A DNA stretch of 64,000 nucleotides, taken from assembly GCA_963422595.1 (NCBI GenBank), contig OY730298.1, positions 248,001 to 312,000 on the forward strand, read 5' to 3'. Of this stretch, positions 52,091 through 60,698 are shown one piece after another. The translations under genes and the position numbers were made by a program. The notes under the pieces were generated by a model. It saw only the letters and a program-made list of their open reading frames with translations, was not told the origin of the DNA and did not search any database. This stretch comes from G963422595 sp963422595 (GTDB taxonomy: Bacteria > Pseudomonadota > Gammaproteobacteria > UBA4575). Position 1 is the stretch's first letter, and each line of letters opens with the position of its first letter.

Positions 52091-53557
52091 GTGGACCCCG
52101 TCGATTTTGATGCGCTGAAATCCCAGGGCTATACCTGTATACCTTTGATTCGGGAGGTGTTGGCAGATCTGGATACCCCGCTGAGCGTTTATCTGAAACT
52201 GGCGCACCAACCTTATACTTTTCTGTTTGAGTCGGTGCAGGGGGGCGAGAGATGGGGACGCTATTCTTTTATTGGTCTGTCTTGTGCCGAGCGTATAAAA
52301 GTATTTGGCAATAAGGTTGTGCATGAGCTGAATGACGATGCAATAAATATAACTGAAACCAAAGACCCGCTGGCGTGGATACAGCAGTTTTTACTTCAGT
52401 TTCAGGTGCCTGATATTCCGGAATTGCCACGTTTTACCGGCGGAGTAGTCGGTTATTTCGGTTATGAAACGGCACGATATATCGAACCACGCCTTGCTGG
52501 AAACTCAAAACCGGACGTCTTGCAAACGCCTGATATTTTTCTGATGGTGTCAAGGGAGTTGGTGGTGTTTGATAATCTGAGTGGCAGGATTTTTTTAATT
52601 GCGCACGTTGATCCTGATGATGCACAGGCTTTGCAAAAAGGCGAGCGGCGTTTAGATAAATTCGCGCGTCTTTTACAACAACCCATACCGGATTTAGGTG
52701 CCAGCAAGCAACAAAATGCAACGGTAAATTTTGTTGCCGGGTTTTCAGAAAGGTCTTTTAAGCAAGCAGTGGAACACGCCCGTGAGTATATTCATAATGG
52801 CGATGTGATGCAGGTGGTTTTGTCACAACGGCAACATGCGGATTTTGCCTGTCCACCAATCAATTTGTACCGAAGTTTGCGTAGCCTTAACCCTTCACCA
52901 TATATGTATTATATGAATTTAGAGAGTTTTTACGTGGTTGGTTCGTCCCCGGAAATTCTGGTGCGTCTTGAAGATGGAGAAATTACGGTGAGGCCGATTG
53001 CGGGCACCCGGCCAAGAGGGGAAAACTTTATTCATGATGTTGCCTTGGAAAAAGAGTTATTAGCAGATCCTAAGGAGTTGGCTGAGCACCTGATGTTAAT
53101 CGATCTTGGCCGCAATGACGTGGGTCGGGTGGCAAAAACCGGTTCTGTGGCACTTACGGATAAAATGATTGTTGAACGTTATTCTCATGTGATGCACATC
53201 GTCTCCAACGTCACTGGTCGGTTAGGCGGTAAACTTGATGCCATCGACGTTTTAAGGGCTACTTTTCCGGCTGGCACTGTAAGTGGCGCGCCTAAAATCC
53301 GCGCCATGCAGATTATTGATGAGTTTGAGCCGGTTAAACGCGGCATCTATTCGGGTGCTATAGGTTATATTTCCTGGGATGGGAATATGGACACTGCTAT
53401 CGCAATTCGTACCGCGGTAATTAAGGATGAGAAGTTGTATATTCAGGCGGGTGCCGGAATTGTGTTTGATTCTGTGCCTGAGAATGAGTGGCTGGAGACT
53501 ATGAATAAGGCAGATGCCATGATTAAATCAGCAGAAAAAGCCGCAACTATGCTGTAA
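52091..53557 (+). CDS. trpE: Anthranilate synthase component I
   Basis: TrpE makes anthranilate from chorismate with ammonia from TrpG. The 488-residue protein starts at GTG 52091 (nearby ATGs are out of frame). It has the tryptophan-feedback region FLFESVQGGERWGRYSF near residue 40, and the catalytic domain with IAGTRPRGENF, LIDLGRNDVGRVA, TFPAGTVSGAPKIRAMQIID and IQAGAGIVFDS. No trp leader peptide or attenuator is visible in the 116 bases upstream. Confidence 0.97.
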   Translation: MDPVDFDALKSQGYTCIPLIREVLADLDTPLSVYLKLAHQPYTFLFESVQGGERWGRYSFIGLSCAERIKVFGNKVVHELNDDAINITETKDPLAWIQQFLLQFQVPDIPELPRFTGGVVGYFGYETARYIEPRLAGNSKPDVLQTPDIFLMVSRELVVFDNLSGRIFLIAHVDPDDAQALQKGERRLDKFARLLQQPIPDLGASKQQNATVNFVAGFSERSFKQAVEHAREYIHNGDVMQVVLSQRQHADFACPPINLYRSLRSLNPSPYMYYMNLESFYVVGSSPEILVRLEDGEITVRPIAGTRPRGENFIHDVALEKELLADPKELAEHLMLIDLGRNDVGRVAKTGSVALTDKMIVERYSHVMHIVSNVTGRLGGKLDAIDVLRATFPAGTVSGAPKIRAMQIIDEFEPVKRGIYSGAIGYISWDGNMDTAIAIRTAVIKDEKLYIQAGAGIVFDSVPENEWLETMNKADAMIKSAEKAATML

Positions 53558-53693
53558 CGCTGCGCGAGGATATGAATTGCATTAAAATCGATGCGGCAAC
53601 CACAAACGGCAGAAAACGCACTTTAATGTGCGGCAACGTTGGCGTGAAGCTTTTAATTTGGATTCGCCCGGGCAGAATGTGTAGAGCACGGAT

Positions 53694-54278
53694 ATGATAT
53701 TGATGATCGACAATTATGACTCGTTCACTTATAACCTGGTGCAGTACTTGGGCGAACTGGGTGAAGAGGTAAAAGTGGTGCGCAATGATAAAATCAGTAT
53801 CGGTGAAATCAGGGTGTTGCAACCGGATCACGTGGTAATTTCTCCCGGTCCCTGCACACCCAATGAAGCCGGCATTTCACTGCAAGTTGTTGCTGAATTA
53901 GGTGGAGAAATACCAATTTTAGGGGTTTGTCTTGGACATCAAAGTATCGGTCAGGCTTATGGCGGCAAAATTGTGAAGGCGCGCGCGGTTATGCACGGTA
54001 AGACTTCAATGGTGCATCATGACAATACAGACGTTTTTGAGAAGTGTGATAATCCCTTTACCGCAACCCGTTATCATTCGTTAGTAATCGATAAGGAAAG
54101 TGTTCCGAAATGTTTGGAAATTACTGCCTGGACGCAATCGAATACAGGCGAGTTTGATGAAATTATGGGCGTCAGGCATAAGCAGTTTGCCGTGGCCGGT
54201 GTGCAGTTTCATCCTGAATCGATACTCACTGACTTTGGACATCATTTGCTAGGTAACTTTATTCGTCAACATAGCTAG
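53694..54278 (+). CDS. trpG: Anthranilate synthase component II (glutamine amidotransferase)
   Basis: TrpG supplies ammonia to TrpE. The 194-residue class I amidotransferase has MIDNYDSFTYNLVQYL, SPGPCTPNEAG, the nucleophile cysteine in GVCLGHQ and the HPES triad pair. It lies 136 bases after trpE and 18 before trpD. In many proteobacteria it doubles as the PabA subunit for folate. Confidence 0.97.
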   Translation: MILMIDNYDSFTYNLVQYLGELGEEVKVVRNDKISIGEIRVLQPDHVVISPGPCTPNEAGISLQVVAELGGEIPILGVCLGHQSIGQAYGGKIVKARAVMHGKTSMVHHDNTDVFEKCDNPFTATRYHSLVIDKESVPKCLEITAWTQSNTGEFDEIMGVRHKQFAVAGVQFHPESILTDFGHHLLGNFIRQHS

Positions 54279-54296
54279 GCAGTACTACACAGGACT

Positions 54297-55316
54297 TTGA
54301 ATATTCAGCAGGCAATTCAGGTTGTTGTCGAAGGTGATGACCTGACAACGGAGCAGATGACTGCAGTGATGCGCGCAGTGATGACAGGCGTGGCTACCTC
54401 TGCACAAATCGCTGGTTTGTTGGTAGCCCTGCGTATGAAAGGTGAAACGGTCGCCGAGCTTGGTGCTGCCGCCTCGGTAATGCGTGAGCTGTCTGCAAAA
54501 GTCAGCGTGTCCACAGAAGGTCTTGTGGATACTTGCGGCACCGGCGGGGACGCGAAACATACGTTTAATATTTCCACCGCGGCGGCATTTGTGGTGGCGG
54601 CAGCCGGTGCCAGAGTGGCAAAACATGGTAACCGCTCTGTATCCGGCAACAGCGGCAGTGCCGATTTGTTAGAGGCCGCCGGCGTGAATTTGCGCCTGAC
54701 ACCAGACCAGGTGGCAGGCTGTATAGAAGAGTTGGGAGTTGGGTTTTTGTTTGCCCCCCTGCATCATGGCGCCATGCAGCATGCCATTGAACCTCGTAAG
54801 CAGCTTGGGGTTCGTACTATGTTTAATTTATTGGGGCCATTGACGAACCCGGCCGGCACTCCTTATCAGCTTGTTGGTGTATTCAATGCGGATTGGTTGG
54901 AACCGCTGGTAAAAGTCCTGCGATCATTGGGCAGTCAACGTGTTTTAGTCGTGCATGCACAAGATGGGTTGGATGAGGTCAGTATTGCCAGTGACACTGA
55001 AATTGCGGAATTGAAAGATAACGAGATTAGCCGTTATCAAATCTCTCCACAACAATTTGGCATTGCCCAAGGCAGGCTTGATGACATCGTGGTGCAAAAC
55101 GCAGTGCAGAGTTTGCAGTTGGTGAACCATGTCTTCAGTAACAAACCGGGTGCTGGTTTGGATATAGTAAAACTGAATGCGGGCGCCGCGCTATATGCAG
55201 GCTGTTGGGCATCATCCTTAGCTGCGGGAATTGCCATGGCCGCTGAGGCGATTGCCAGTGGCAAAGCCAAAAAGAAGTTTCAACAGTACATCGAATTTAC
55301 CAACAGTATGAATTAA
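54297..55316 (+). CDS. trpD: Anthranilate phosphoribosyltransferase
   Basis: TrpD transfers phosphoribose from PRPP to anthranilate. The 339-residue protein starts at TTG 54297 (NIQQAIQVVVEGDDLT), the only start giving the family N-terminus. It has DTCGTGGDAKHTFNIST, KHGNRSVSGNSGSADLLEAAG and GPLTNPA. The ribosome binding site (AGGA 54291-54294) is very close, so coupling to trpG may matter. Confidence 0.96.
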   Translation: MNIQQAIQVVVEGDDLTTEQMTAVMRAVMTGVATSAQIAGLLVALRMKGETVAELGAAASVMRELSAKVSVSTEGLVDTCGTGGDAKHTFNISTAAAFVVAAAGARVAKHGNRSVSGNSGSADLLEAAGVNLRLTPDQVAGCIEELGVGFLFAPLHHGAMQHAIEPRKQLGVRTMFNLLGPLTNPAGTPYQLVGVFNADWLEPLVKVLRSLGSQRVLVVHAQDGLDEVSIASDTEIAELKDNEISRYQISPQQFGIAQGRLDDIVVQNAVQSLQLVNHVFSNKPGAGLDIVKLNAGAALYAGCWASSLAAGIAMAAEAIASGKAKKKFQQYIEFTNSMN

Positions 55317-55319
55317 ATT

Positions 55320-56117
55320 GTGACGGATCAACCGGAAATCCTTGCACAAATTCTCGACCACAAGAAGCATGAGCTTGTCGAGCGCAAACAACGTATATCT
55401 TTGGAGAAAATGCAGGAGTGGGCCAATGATGCACCCCACCCAAGAGGATTTGAATCGGCATTACGCAATGCGCGGCTGGCTAAACGTCCCGGCGTGATCG
55501 CCGAGATCAAACGCGCCTCTCCCAGTAAGGGGATTTTAAGAGAAAATTTTGACCCCATGCAGATCGCGGCCAGCTATCAGATGAACGGGGCAACCTGTGT
55601 TTCCGTGGTAACGGATAACGAATTCTTTAAGGGTTCCTGCGCCATTCTGGAGTTAGCGCGCAAAACCTGCTTTGCCCCGATGTTACGCAAGGATTTCATT
55701 ATTGACCCTTATCAGGTCTATGAGACGCGCGCTGTGGATGCCGACTGTTTGCTATTAATCGTAGCGGCGTTAGCTGATGATCAAATGACAGAACTTTATC
55801 AGCTTGCTAAAGAAATGCGCCTGGACGTGCTGATAGAAGTACATAATGAACAGGAGCTACATCGCGCGCTTACGCTAAAGCCGACGTTGCTGGGCATCAA
55901 TAATCGTGATTTGCGCACTTTTGCAACGACTTTGGATACAACGTTAAATATATTACCTAAGGTTCCGGATACTTGTCACGTGGTAACGGAAAGTGGCATA
56001 CATAGCAGAGATGACGTCGCCATGATGATGGAAAACGGCGTGAATTCCTTTCTTGTAGGCGAAGCGTTTATGCTGGCCGAAGAGCCCGGTGCTAAATTAA
56101 AAGAGTTGTTTTTCTGA
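55320..56117 (+). CDS. trpC: Indole-3-glycerol phosphate synthase
   Basis: TrpC closes the indole ring from CdRP. The 265-residue monofunctional barrel has VIAEIKRASPSKGILRE, LRKDFIIDPYQVYE, LLIEVHNEQEL-like VLIEVHNEQEL, LGINNRDLRTF and ESGIHSRDDV. GTG 55320 lies three bases after the trpD stop. trpF, trpB and trpA are not in this window. Confidence 0.96.
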   Translation: MTDQPEILAQILDHKKHELVERKQRISLEKMQEWANDAPHPRGFESALRNARLAKRPGVIAEIKRASPSKGILRENFDPMQIAASYQMNGATCVSVVTDNEFFKGSCAILELARKTCFAPMLRKDFIIDPYQVYETRAVDADCLLLIVAALADDQMTELYQLAKEMRLDVLIEVHNEQELHRALTLKPTLLGINNRDLRTFATTLDTTLNILPKVPDTCHVVTESGIHSRDDVAMMMENGVNSFLVGEAFMLAEEPGAKLKELFF

Positions 56118-56242
56118 ATGTGTTAAACCAGCACTTTTCAGCATCACGATGCTCCTACCAACGGCTTCGGCCACGCCAGTACCGGCAGTTCAGAAGCCGT
56201 TATGCATAGGTGGTCAATCATAATCAGGGATGCGTAAAAAGC

Positions 56243-56665
56243 TTATTGAACTGAACATGTAACTCTGGTTTTTCTGGTGGCAGCAACGTTTAGCAAATGT
56301 CCGATAGCGTGGATAATGCCACCAATGATAGCAAGCCAGACTTCTGCGGAATGAGACAGAATGTGTCGGTCAATCAGGTCTTCAGCAAAAATAGCGTTGA
56401 ATACTAAAATAAACAAGCCGGTTGCAGCAATTAATATGGGTACATATTTTTTATGACAACGCCGCCCGGCGATTAGCGCAACAATGCTTACCGGTAAAAT
56501 GAATAATAAAATAAATTGGTGAAACCAGAATTCATGTAGTGTACTACCATGATATATAGTGGTTGCTAAGAGGGGTATCAGGCCTGCGACCAGTGGTAAC
56601 GCCACGCAGTGAAGCGCGCAAATACTGGATAAGGCGATCGCAAAACGGTCAAAAAAAAGTTGCAT
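56243..56665 (-). CDS. MerC domain membrane protein
   Basis: This 140-residue protein has four hydrophobic helices, with a CALHC motif (about residues 16-20) in the first helix, as in MerC-type metal transporters. It starts 15 bases after the zur gene and so shares its promoter and Zur operator. It therefore more likely handles zinc or another metal than mercury; no mer operon is present. MerC-domain proteins beside Zur recur in proteobacteria, but their substrate is not established. Confidence 0.8.
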   Translation of the reverse strand: MQLFFDRFAIALSSICALHCVALPLVAGLIPLLATTIYHGSTLHEFWFHQFILLFILPVSIVALIAGRRCHKKYVPILIAATGLFILVFNAIFAEDLIDRHILSHSAEVWLAIIGGIIHAIGHLLNVAATRKTRVTCSVQ

Positions 56666-56680
56666 ACATTTCTCCTGTTA

Positions 56681-57136
56681 TTACGCGCACTGTGCGCAGG
56701 TCCCATGAATCTCAACGTTGATGAATTCGGGGATAAAGTCTTTTCTGTTGCTGGCGTCGACGATTGCCTTGTCAAGTTTTGGTGCGATTAATTCTTCAAC
56801 CTCATTGCATTCATCGCAAATAAAAAACTTACTGTCGAAATCTTTATGCTCGATATTACAACCAACGTAGGCGTTTAAGCTTTCAATTCGATGCACCAGA
56901 TTATTTTCACGCAGGAAGTCCAGGGCCCGATAAACGGTCGGGGGTTTTTCATTAAAATCATGCGTGCTCAACTGCGCTAAAATGTCGTAGGCCTTAACCG
57001 GTTTATGACTTTTCCAGACCATTTTTAGTACATTCTTGCGTATTGGCGTAAGCCTGCTGTGGTGTTTTGAGCATAACAACTCAGCGCGCTTTAGCGCGTC
57101 ATTTACACACCTGGCATGGCGGTGTTTCTTCCACAC
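56681..57136 (-). CDS. zur: Zinc uptake regulator, Fur family
   Basis: Zur represses zinc-uptake genes when zinc is plentiful. The 151-residue protein has the Fur DNA-binding helix region (RLTPIRKNVLKMV..KPPTVYRALDFL), then FICDECNEVEEL and HGTCAQC for structural zinc. The KPPTVYRALDFL stretch and the C-terminus (NVEIHGTCAQC) are closer to Zur than to Fur. GTG 57136 gives the usual length; the frame is open to TTG 57172, but that start would leave no room between the operator and the coding region. A near-consensus Zur box just upstream implies autoregulation together with merC. Confidence 0.85.
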   Translation of the reverse strand: MWKKHRHARCVNDALKRAELLCSKHHSRLTPIRKNVLKMVWKSHKPVKAYDILAQLSTHDFNEKPPTVYRALDFLRENNLVHRIESLNAYVGCNIEHKDFDSKFFICDECNEVEELIAPKLDKAIVDASNRKDFIPEFINVEIHGTCAQCA

Positions 57137-57175
57137 GTTGCGTTGAATCCCTGATCTAAGTATCTTTATCAAGTA

Positions 57176-57192
57176 ATGTTATATTATAACAT
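57176..57192. promoter_or_regulatory. Zur operator
   Basis: ATGTTATATTATAACAT is a perfect 17-base palindrome around a central T and fits the E. coli Zur consensus core (TGTTATAWTATAACA). It lies 40 bases upstream of the zur GTG, within the expected promoter. Confidence 0.85.
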
Positions 57193-57383
57193 ATACTGCC
57201 TGAATACACCATTAGAGATAGTCGTTCACAAAGTTTCCCTGAACCAAACTGGTCAGTGTCAATCAGGTCAGGCGTTGCGTGGTGCCAATAACTTATCGCG
57301 TCAGGAGTTAGCTCTGTGTTGGCTTTTTATGCTCGAAATGCAGGTGCTTTCAGGTAACATACGCCCAAGTAAGGAATGGAAAG

Positions 57384-57665
57384 TCAATAATGGGAGGGAA
57401 GAAAAAGTATTTGCAAAATGAAATGACCTGTTTCATGTGCGACCGTAAAGCGTTGTCGCACGTTAGGATCATCGCCCCTGATATAGATTTCGTAGCCGCT
57501 TTTATCTCCTTGCTTATGGTCACACTTGATCATGCCAGAAATATCATTCGGCCAACCAAGCACATTGTATACTTCCAATCCTGGCGCCACTGTTATCGGA
57601 ATAACTTTGACGGGAGTTTCTTTTTGATGCTTCTCAATAATGTTCATTTGTTCACGTAGCAACAT
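57384..57665 (-). pseudogene. Truncated ImmA/IrrE family metallopeptidase
   Basis: The 93-residue frame starts at ATG 57665, overlapping the TAA of the upstream small gene (TAATG). It reads a typical ImmA/IrrE N-terminal half: PVKVIPITVAPGLEVYN, NDISGMIKCD, YEIYIRGDDPNVRQRFTVAHETGHFIL with the zinc motif HETGH at 77-81. The family normally continues for a further 60-100 residues with a third metal ligand; here the sequence turns to QILFLPSHY and stops, and no continuation is found in any frame downstream. Intact members act in stress or phage-repressor cleavage and in toxin-antitoxin-like pairs. This copy looks deleted at its 3' end. Confidence 0.72.
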
Positions 57666-57905
57666 TATCCTTTCTCGGTTCTCTCAGCATTTGTCGTGGT
57701 CGCCATATCTATGCTTGTATCCTGTTCGGTGGTACTCGCCTTTTGCGCTGATTGATGTAATTGCCCATTTTCTTTCAGACGATTTACAACTTCTCTCGCC
57801 GTTTTGTCAGCCCGCAATTCCGCTCTTTGCTACTACCGTCCGGCAACCAAAAAATCCCGGCACAGCGAACACCAATCCCATGACCACAAGGGCCGACTCA
57901 AGCAT
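57665..57905 (-). pseudogene. Small membrane protein gene coupled to the ImmA/IrrE remnant, frameshifted
   Basis: From ATG 57905 the frame reads MLESALVVMGLVFAVPGFF, a membrane helix, then GCRTVV. Near 57829-57837 (GTAGTAG on the minus strand) the protein-like frame shifts by one base and continues QRAELRADKTAREVVNRLKE..AERTEKG to TAA 57667-57665, which overlaps the ImmA start. Joining them gives a 79-residue protein with one membrane helix and a charged helical tail. No family is recognised. The tight overlap suggests that the two genes once worked together. Confidence 0.5.
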
Positions 57906-58279
57906 GGCTGTGTGCAACGACAATAAATAAAATTGTTAAGAATTTACGTTTTATGCAGGAGGTTTGATGAAGATAAAAGGGAGAGAAGACGCAATAGGTA
58001 AGGTAAATATGATACCCAAAATAATCTTATTTACTTGAAAGCATTTTGCATTGATTTACTCATGGGCTACTCTGTCATTTATTGTATCTGGAATTAAGTT
58101 ATCTGTCATAATATGCTTGTTATTGTCTCACTATGGGTCATTGTGATGGCCATCGCGGTGTGCGAAACGGTGTGGCAACTGCAACAATCTGATATGAGAT
58201 ATCCTGTCTCGCACGTATAACGATATTGAATCTCCCTGCTAAAAAGTGCAAATTGCAATGTGCTATATAGGCTAAACAA
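57906..58279. other. Intergenic region before xthA
   Basis: The stretch is AT-rich with no clear gene. A strong ribosome-binding-like GCAGGAGGTTTG (57955-57966) precedes a 23-codon frame (57967-58038) that resembles no known protein. The rest must hold the xthA promoter; I see no distinct -35/-10 pair. Confidence 0.45.
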
Positions 58280-59044
58280 ATGAAAATTGCTTCATGGAAT
58301 GTAAACTCATTACGTGTTCGACTGCCGCAGGTGTTGGACTGGCTGGAATATAATCCCGTAGACGTGTTGGCGTTGCAGGAAACGAAATTGGTCAATGAAG
58401 ATTTTCCTATCGCTGAAATTACCCGGGCCGGCTATCAAGCCCAATATTCCGGACAGAAGTCTTATAACGGCGTCGCGGTGCTATCAAAACAAACTGGTAA
58501 TGAGGTGTTGAAGGACGTTGAGGAATTGGAGGATCCACAACGCAGAGTTTTGGCAGTCACAGTGGGTGAGGTACGGGTGTTAAATCTCTACGTGGTCAAT
58601 GGTTCGGAGGTGGGTTCAGAAAAATATGCCTATAAGCTCGACTGGCTTAAGAAAGTAACCGGGTTTATAAAAAAAGACCTTAAAAAATACCCGAAATATG
58701 TGGTACTGGGGGATTTTAATATTGCCCCGGAAGATCGGGACGTGCACGATCCGGCACTTTGGAAAGAAAAGATTTTATGTAGTAGTAAAGAACGCCAGGC
58801 CTTGCAAGCTATATTGAATTTGGGTTTTGCAGATACGTTCAGGCTGTTTGAACAGCAGGAAAATAGCTTTAGCTGGTGGGATTATCGCGCCGCCGCCTTC
58901 CGCCGTAATCTGGGGCTGCGCATTGATTTGATTCTGGCCAGCAATCCACTAGCGGTAAATTGTAGTTTCAGCACTATTGACAAAAAGCCAAGACGCAATC
59001 AAAGACCTTCTGATCACGCCCCGGTGATAGCAGAGTTTTTGTAG
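58280..59044 (+). CDS. xthA: Exodeoxyribonuclease III (XthA)
   Basis: This is an AP endonuclease and 3'-5' exonuclease of base excision repair. The 254-residue protein has all family motifs: WNVNSLRVR, LQETKL with metal ligand E34, LGDFNIAPEDRDVHD, WWDYRAAAFRRNLGLRIDLIL and the catalytic SDHAPV (H246). A second paralogue lies at 62063-62839. Confidence 0.96.
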   Translation: MKIASWNVNSLRVRLPQVLDWLEYNPVDVLALQETKLVNEDFPIAEITRAGYQAQYSGQKSYNGVAVLSKQTGNEVLKDVEELEDPQRRVLAVTVGEVRVLNLYVVNGSEVGSEKYAYKLDWLKKVTGFIKKDLKKYPKYVVLGDFNIAPEDRDVHDPALWKEKILCSSKERQALQAILNLGFADTFRLFEQQENSFSWWDYRAAAFRRNLGLRIDLILASNPLAVNCSFSTIDKKPRRNQRPSDHAPVIAEFL

Positions 59045-59345
59045 TTAAAACGAGCTGTCTGGCGTCTGAAAGTTTTTCGGTAAAAATGGCGGGCTTTCAG
59101 CATTACCACATAGGGCGGTTAATGTTTCGGTCGCGCCGCTTCATGCGACCGAGGCTTGCTGTGCAGACGTGTATCAGAGTAGCTCCAGAGCGTATGAATA
59201 AATCGGCATTATTCTAACCAGGCGCATATCTATTTTTTAACATTACTGATCATAATGTCTTATAATCCTTAAAAAATGTTTGCACTTGGTACTGTAAACG
59301 GCTGACAGAAACTCTGTTCCACCACATATTATCTGGAGAGGATCA
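59045..59345. other. Intergenic region before the ParA gene
   Basis: No gene is seen. The stretch contains a strong sigma-70-type promoter at 59237-59266 and a leader of about 70 bases before ATG 59346. CTGGAGAGGATCA (about 59332-59344) gives the ribosome binding site. Confidence 0.55.
59237..59266 (+). promoter_or_regulatory. Promoter of the ParA gene
   Basis: TTAACA (59237-59242) and a perfect TATAAT (59261-59266) are separated by 18 bases. Confidence 0.7.
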
Positions 59346-59984
59346 ATGCGCAGCATCATGGTAATAAATGCAAAAGGCGGGTCTGGCAAAACGACTTTGG
59401 CAACTAATCTTGCCTCTTACCTGGCGACGCAAAATAAGAAAGTGGTATTGATGGACTGGGATCCACAGGGTAGCAGCATGGTCTGGTTAGAGACACGCTC
59501 TCCGGCACGGCCGCCAATTCAAGGCATAGCAGCTTATAGGAAGGGGGCGAAGCGCCCTGGACGTAATACTGACTATGTGATTATGGACGTGCCAGCCGCT
59601 TTACATAAAGGGGCATTGAGCAAAATGGTGGGAAAAGCGCAGAGTATTTTAATCCCGGTATTGCCTTCTCCGATTGACATACGGGCTGCAAGTGATTTTA
59701 TTGCCGACATTAAGAGATGCGCGCCACTGCAAAATAAGAAAGCTAAACTGGCCCTGGTGGCAAACCGATCGCGTGATTTCACTAATATCTATTGGGAACT
59801 GGACGATTTTTTAAGTAAACAGCGCATTCCTTTCTTAACTATGTTGCGAGATAGTCAACATTATATTCGCAGTGCGCAAAAGGGCCTGGGAATTTTTGAG
59901 ATGACACCCGCCGCCACTGATTTGGACCGCCAACAATGGCAACCCATTATAAAATGGGTAAAAAGCAAGCGTAGCCAGCCCTAA
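59346..59984 (+). CDS. ParA/MinD-type ATPase, orphan
   Basis: This 212-residue ATPase has the deviant Walker A KGGSGKTT (10-17), the DWDPQGSS switch region (about 38-45) and Walker B DYVIMDVP (about 77-84). It lacks the N-terminal DNA-binding domain of plasmid ParA and there is no parB or centromere-like repeat beside it. It therefore belongs with small orphan ParA proteins that position cargo such as chemoreceptor arrays or microcompartments on the nucleoid. An L,D-transpeptidase gene follows after 66 bases; the two may be co-transcribed. Confidence 0.88.
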   Translation: MRSIMVINAKGGSGKTTLATNLASYLATQNKKVVLMDWDPQGSSMVWLETRSPARPPIQGIAAYRKGAKRPGRNTDYVIMDVPAALHKGALSKMVGKAQSILIPVLPSPIDIRAASDFIADIKRCAPLQNKKAKLALVANRSRDFTNIYWELDDFLSKQRIPFLTMLRDSQHYIRSAQKGLGIFEMTPAATDLDRQQWQPIIKWVKSKRSQP

Positions 59985-60050
59985 AACACGACTGGCACGA
60001 GGTATTGCCGCGCTTTCTAAAATCGGTGCTGATAACTAAGAGGGCACTAA

Positions 60051-60587
60051 ATGAATATACCCAAACCGTCAGAGGTGATTGCGCGGGCGTTTAATTATTC
60101 ACTGTTGTCCATGGTTATATTGTTTAATGGCAATGCGGTGGCGATAGCTGACTCGATTGACAAAGCTGACTATGTGCTTGTTAAGAAGGCTGAACGCAAA
60201 CTTTACCTGTATCGCCGCAGTGAAGTTTTGAAAATCTACCGCGTCTCTTTAGGCAAACAGCCCAATGGACATAAACAACGATCAGGGGATTCGCGTACTC
60301 CCGAGGGTGTTTATACATTAGATTGGCGTAAATCGGATAGTAAGTTCTTTCGTGCTATCCATATTTCGTACCCCAGTATTAGCGACCGTCGCGATGCGCG
60401 TGAGCGTGGCGATGACCCTGGCGGTGCAATTATGATTCATGGACAACCTGTTAGTCGGGCTGAAAAAGCCAGACTGCTGTCGTATGGCGATGATTGGACC
60501 GAGGGCTGCATTGCTGTACAGAATCACGAAATGATAGAAATTTGGAATGCCGTGGAAAACGGTACGCCAATAGAGATTATCCCTTAA
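60051..60587 (+). CDS. L,D-transpeptidase family protein (YkuD domain)
   Basis: This 178-residue protein is exported, with an N-terminal hydrophobic segment (YSLLSMVILFNGNAVAIA). The YkuD core follows: DYVLVKKAERKLYLYR, YRVSLGKQPNGHKQRSGDSRTPEG, IMIHGQP (H130) and DWTEGCIAV with the nucleophile C153. Such enzymes make 3-3 peptidoglycan cross-links or attach lipoproteins; the short length resembles the ErfK/YafK type, whose members may act as amidases. It sits behind the orphan ParA. Confidence 0.88.
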   Translation: MNIPKPSEVIARAFNYSLLSMVILFNGNAVAIADSIDKADYVLVKKAERKLYLYRRSEVLKIYRVSLGKQPNGHKQRSGDSRTPEGVYTLDWRKSDSKFFRAIHISYPSISDRRDARERGDDPGGAIMIHGQPVSRAEKARLLSYGDDWTEGCIAVQNHEMIEIWNAVENGTPIEIIP

Positions 60588-60698
60588 AAAAACAAGTCCT
60601 GAAATAAAGTGATGGAGTTTGCGCTGGTTTTAACGTTGCTTTCGCACGCTTCGACAACATGATCTGCCAGTTAGTATTGGCATGCTGAGTTTTGGTTT

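Noticed and set aside
57176..57421. 81-codon plus-strand frame starting in the Zur box.
   Set aside because: Its start lies inside the operator and the product has no recognisable features; it also overlaps the ImmA remnant.
57967..58038. 23-codon frame after a strong AGGAGG-like site.
   Set aside because: Too short, and the product resembles nothing known; the purine-rich run may be chance.
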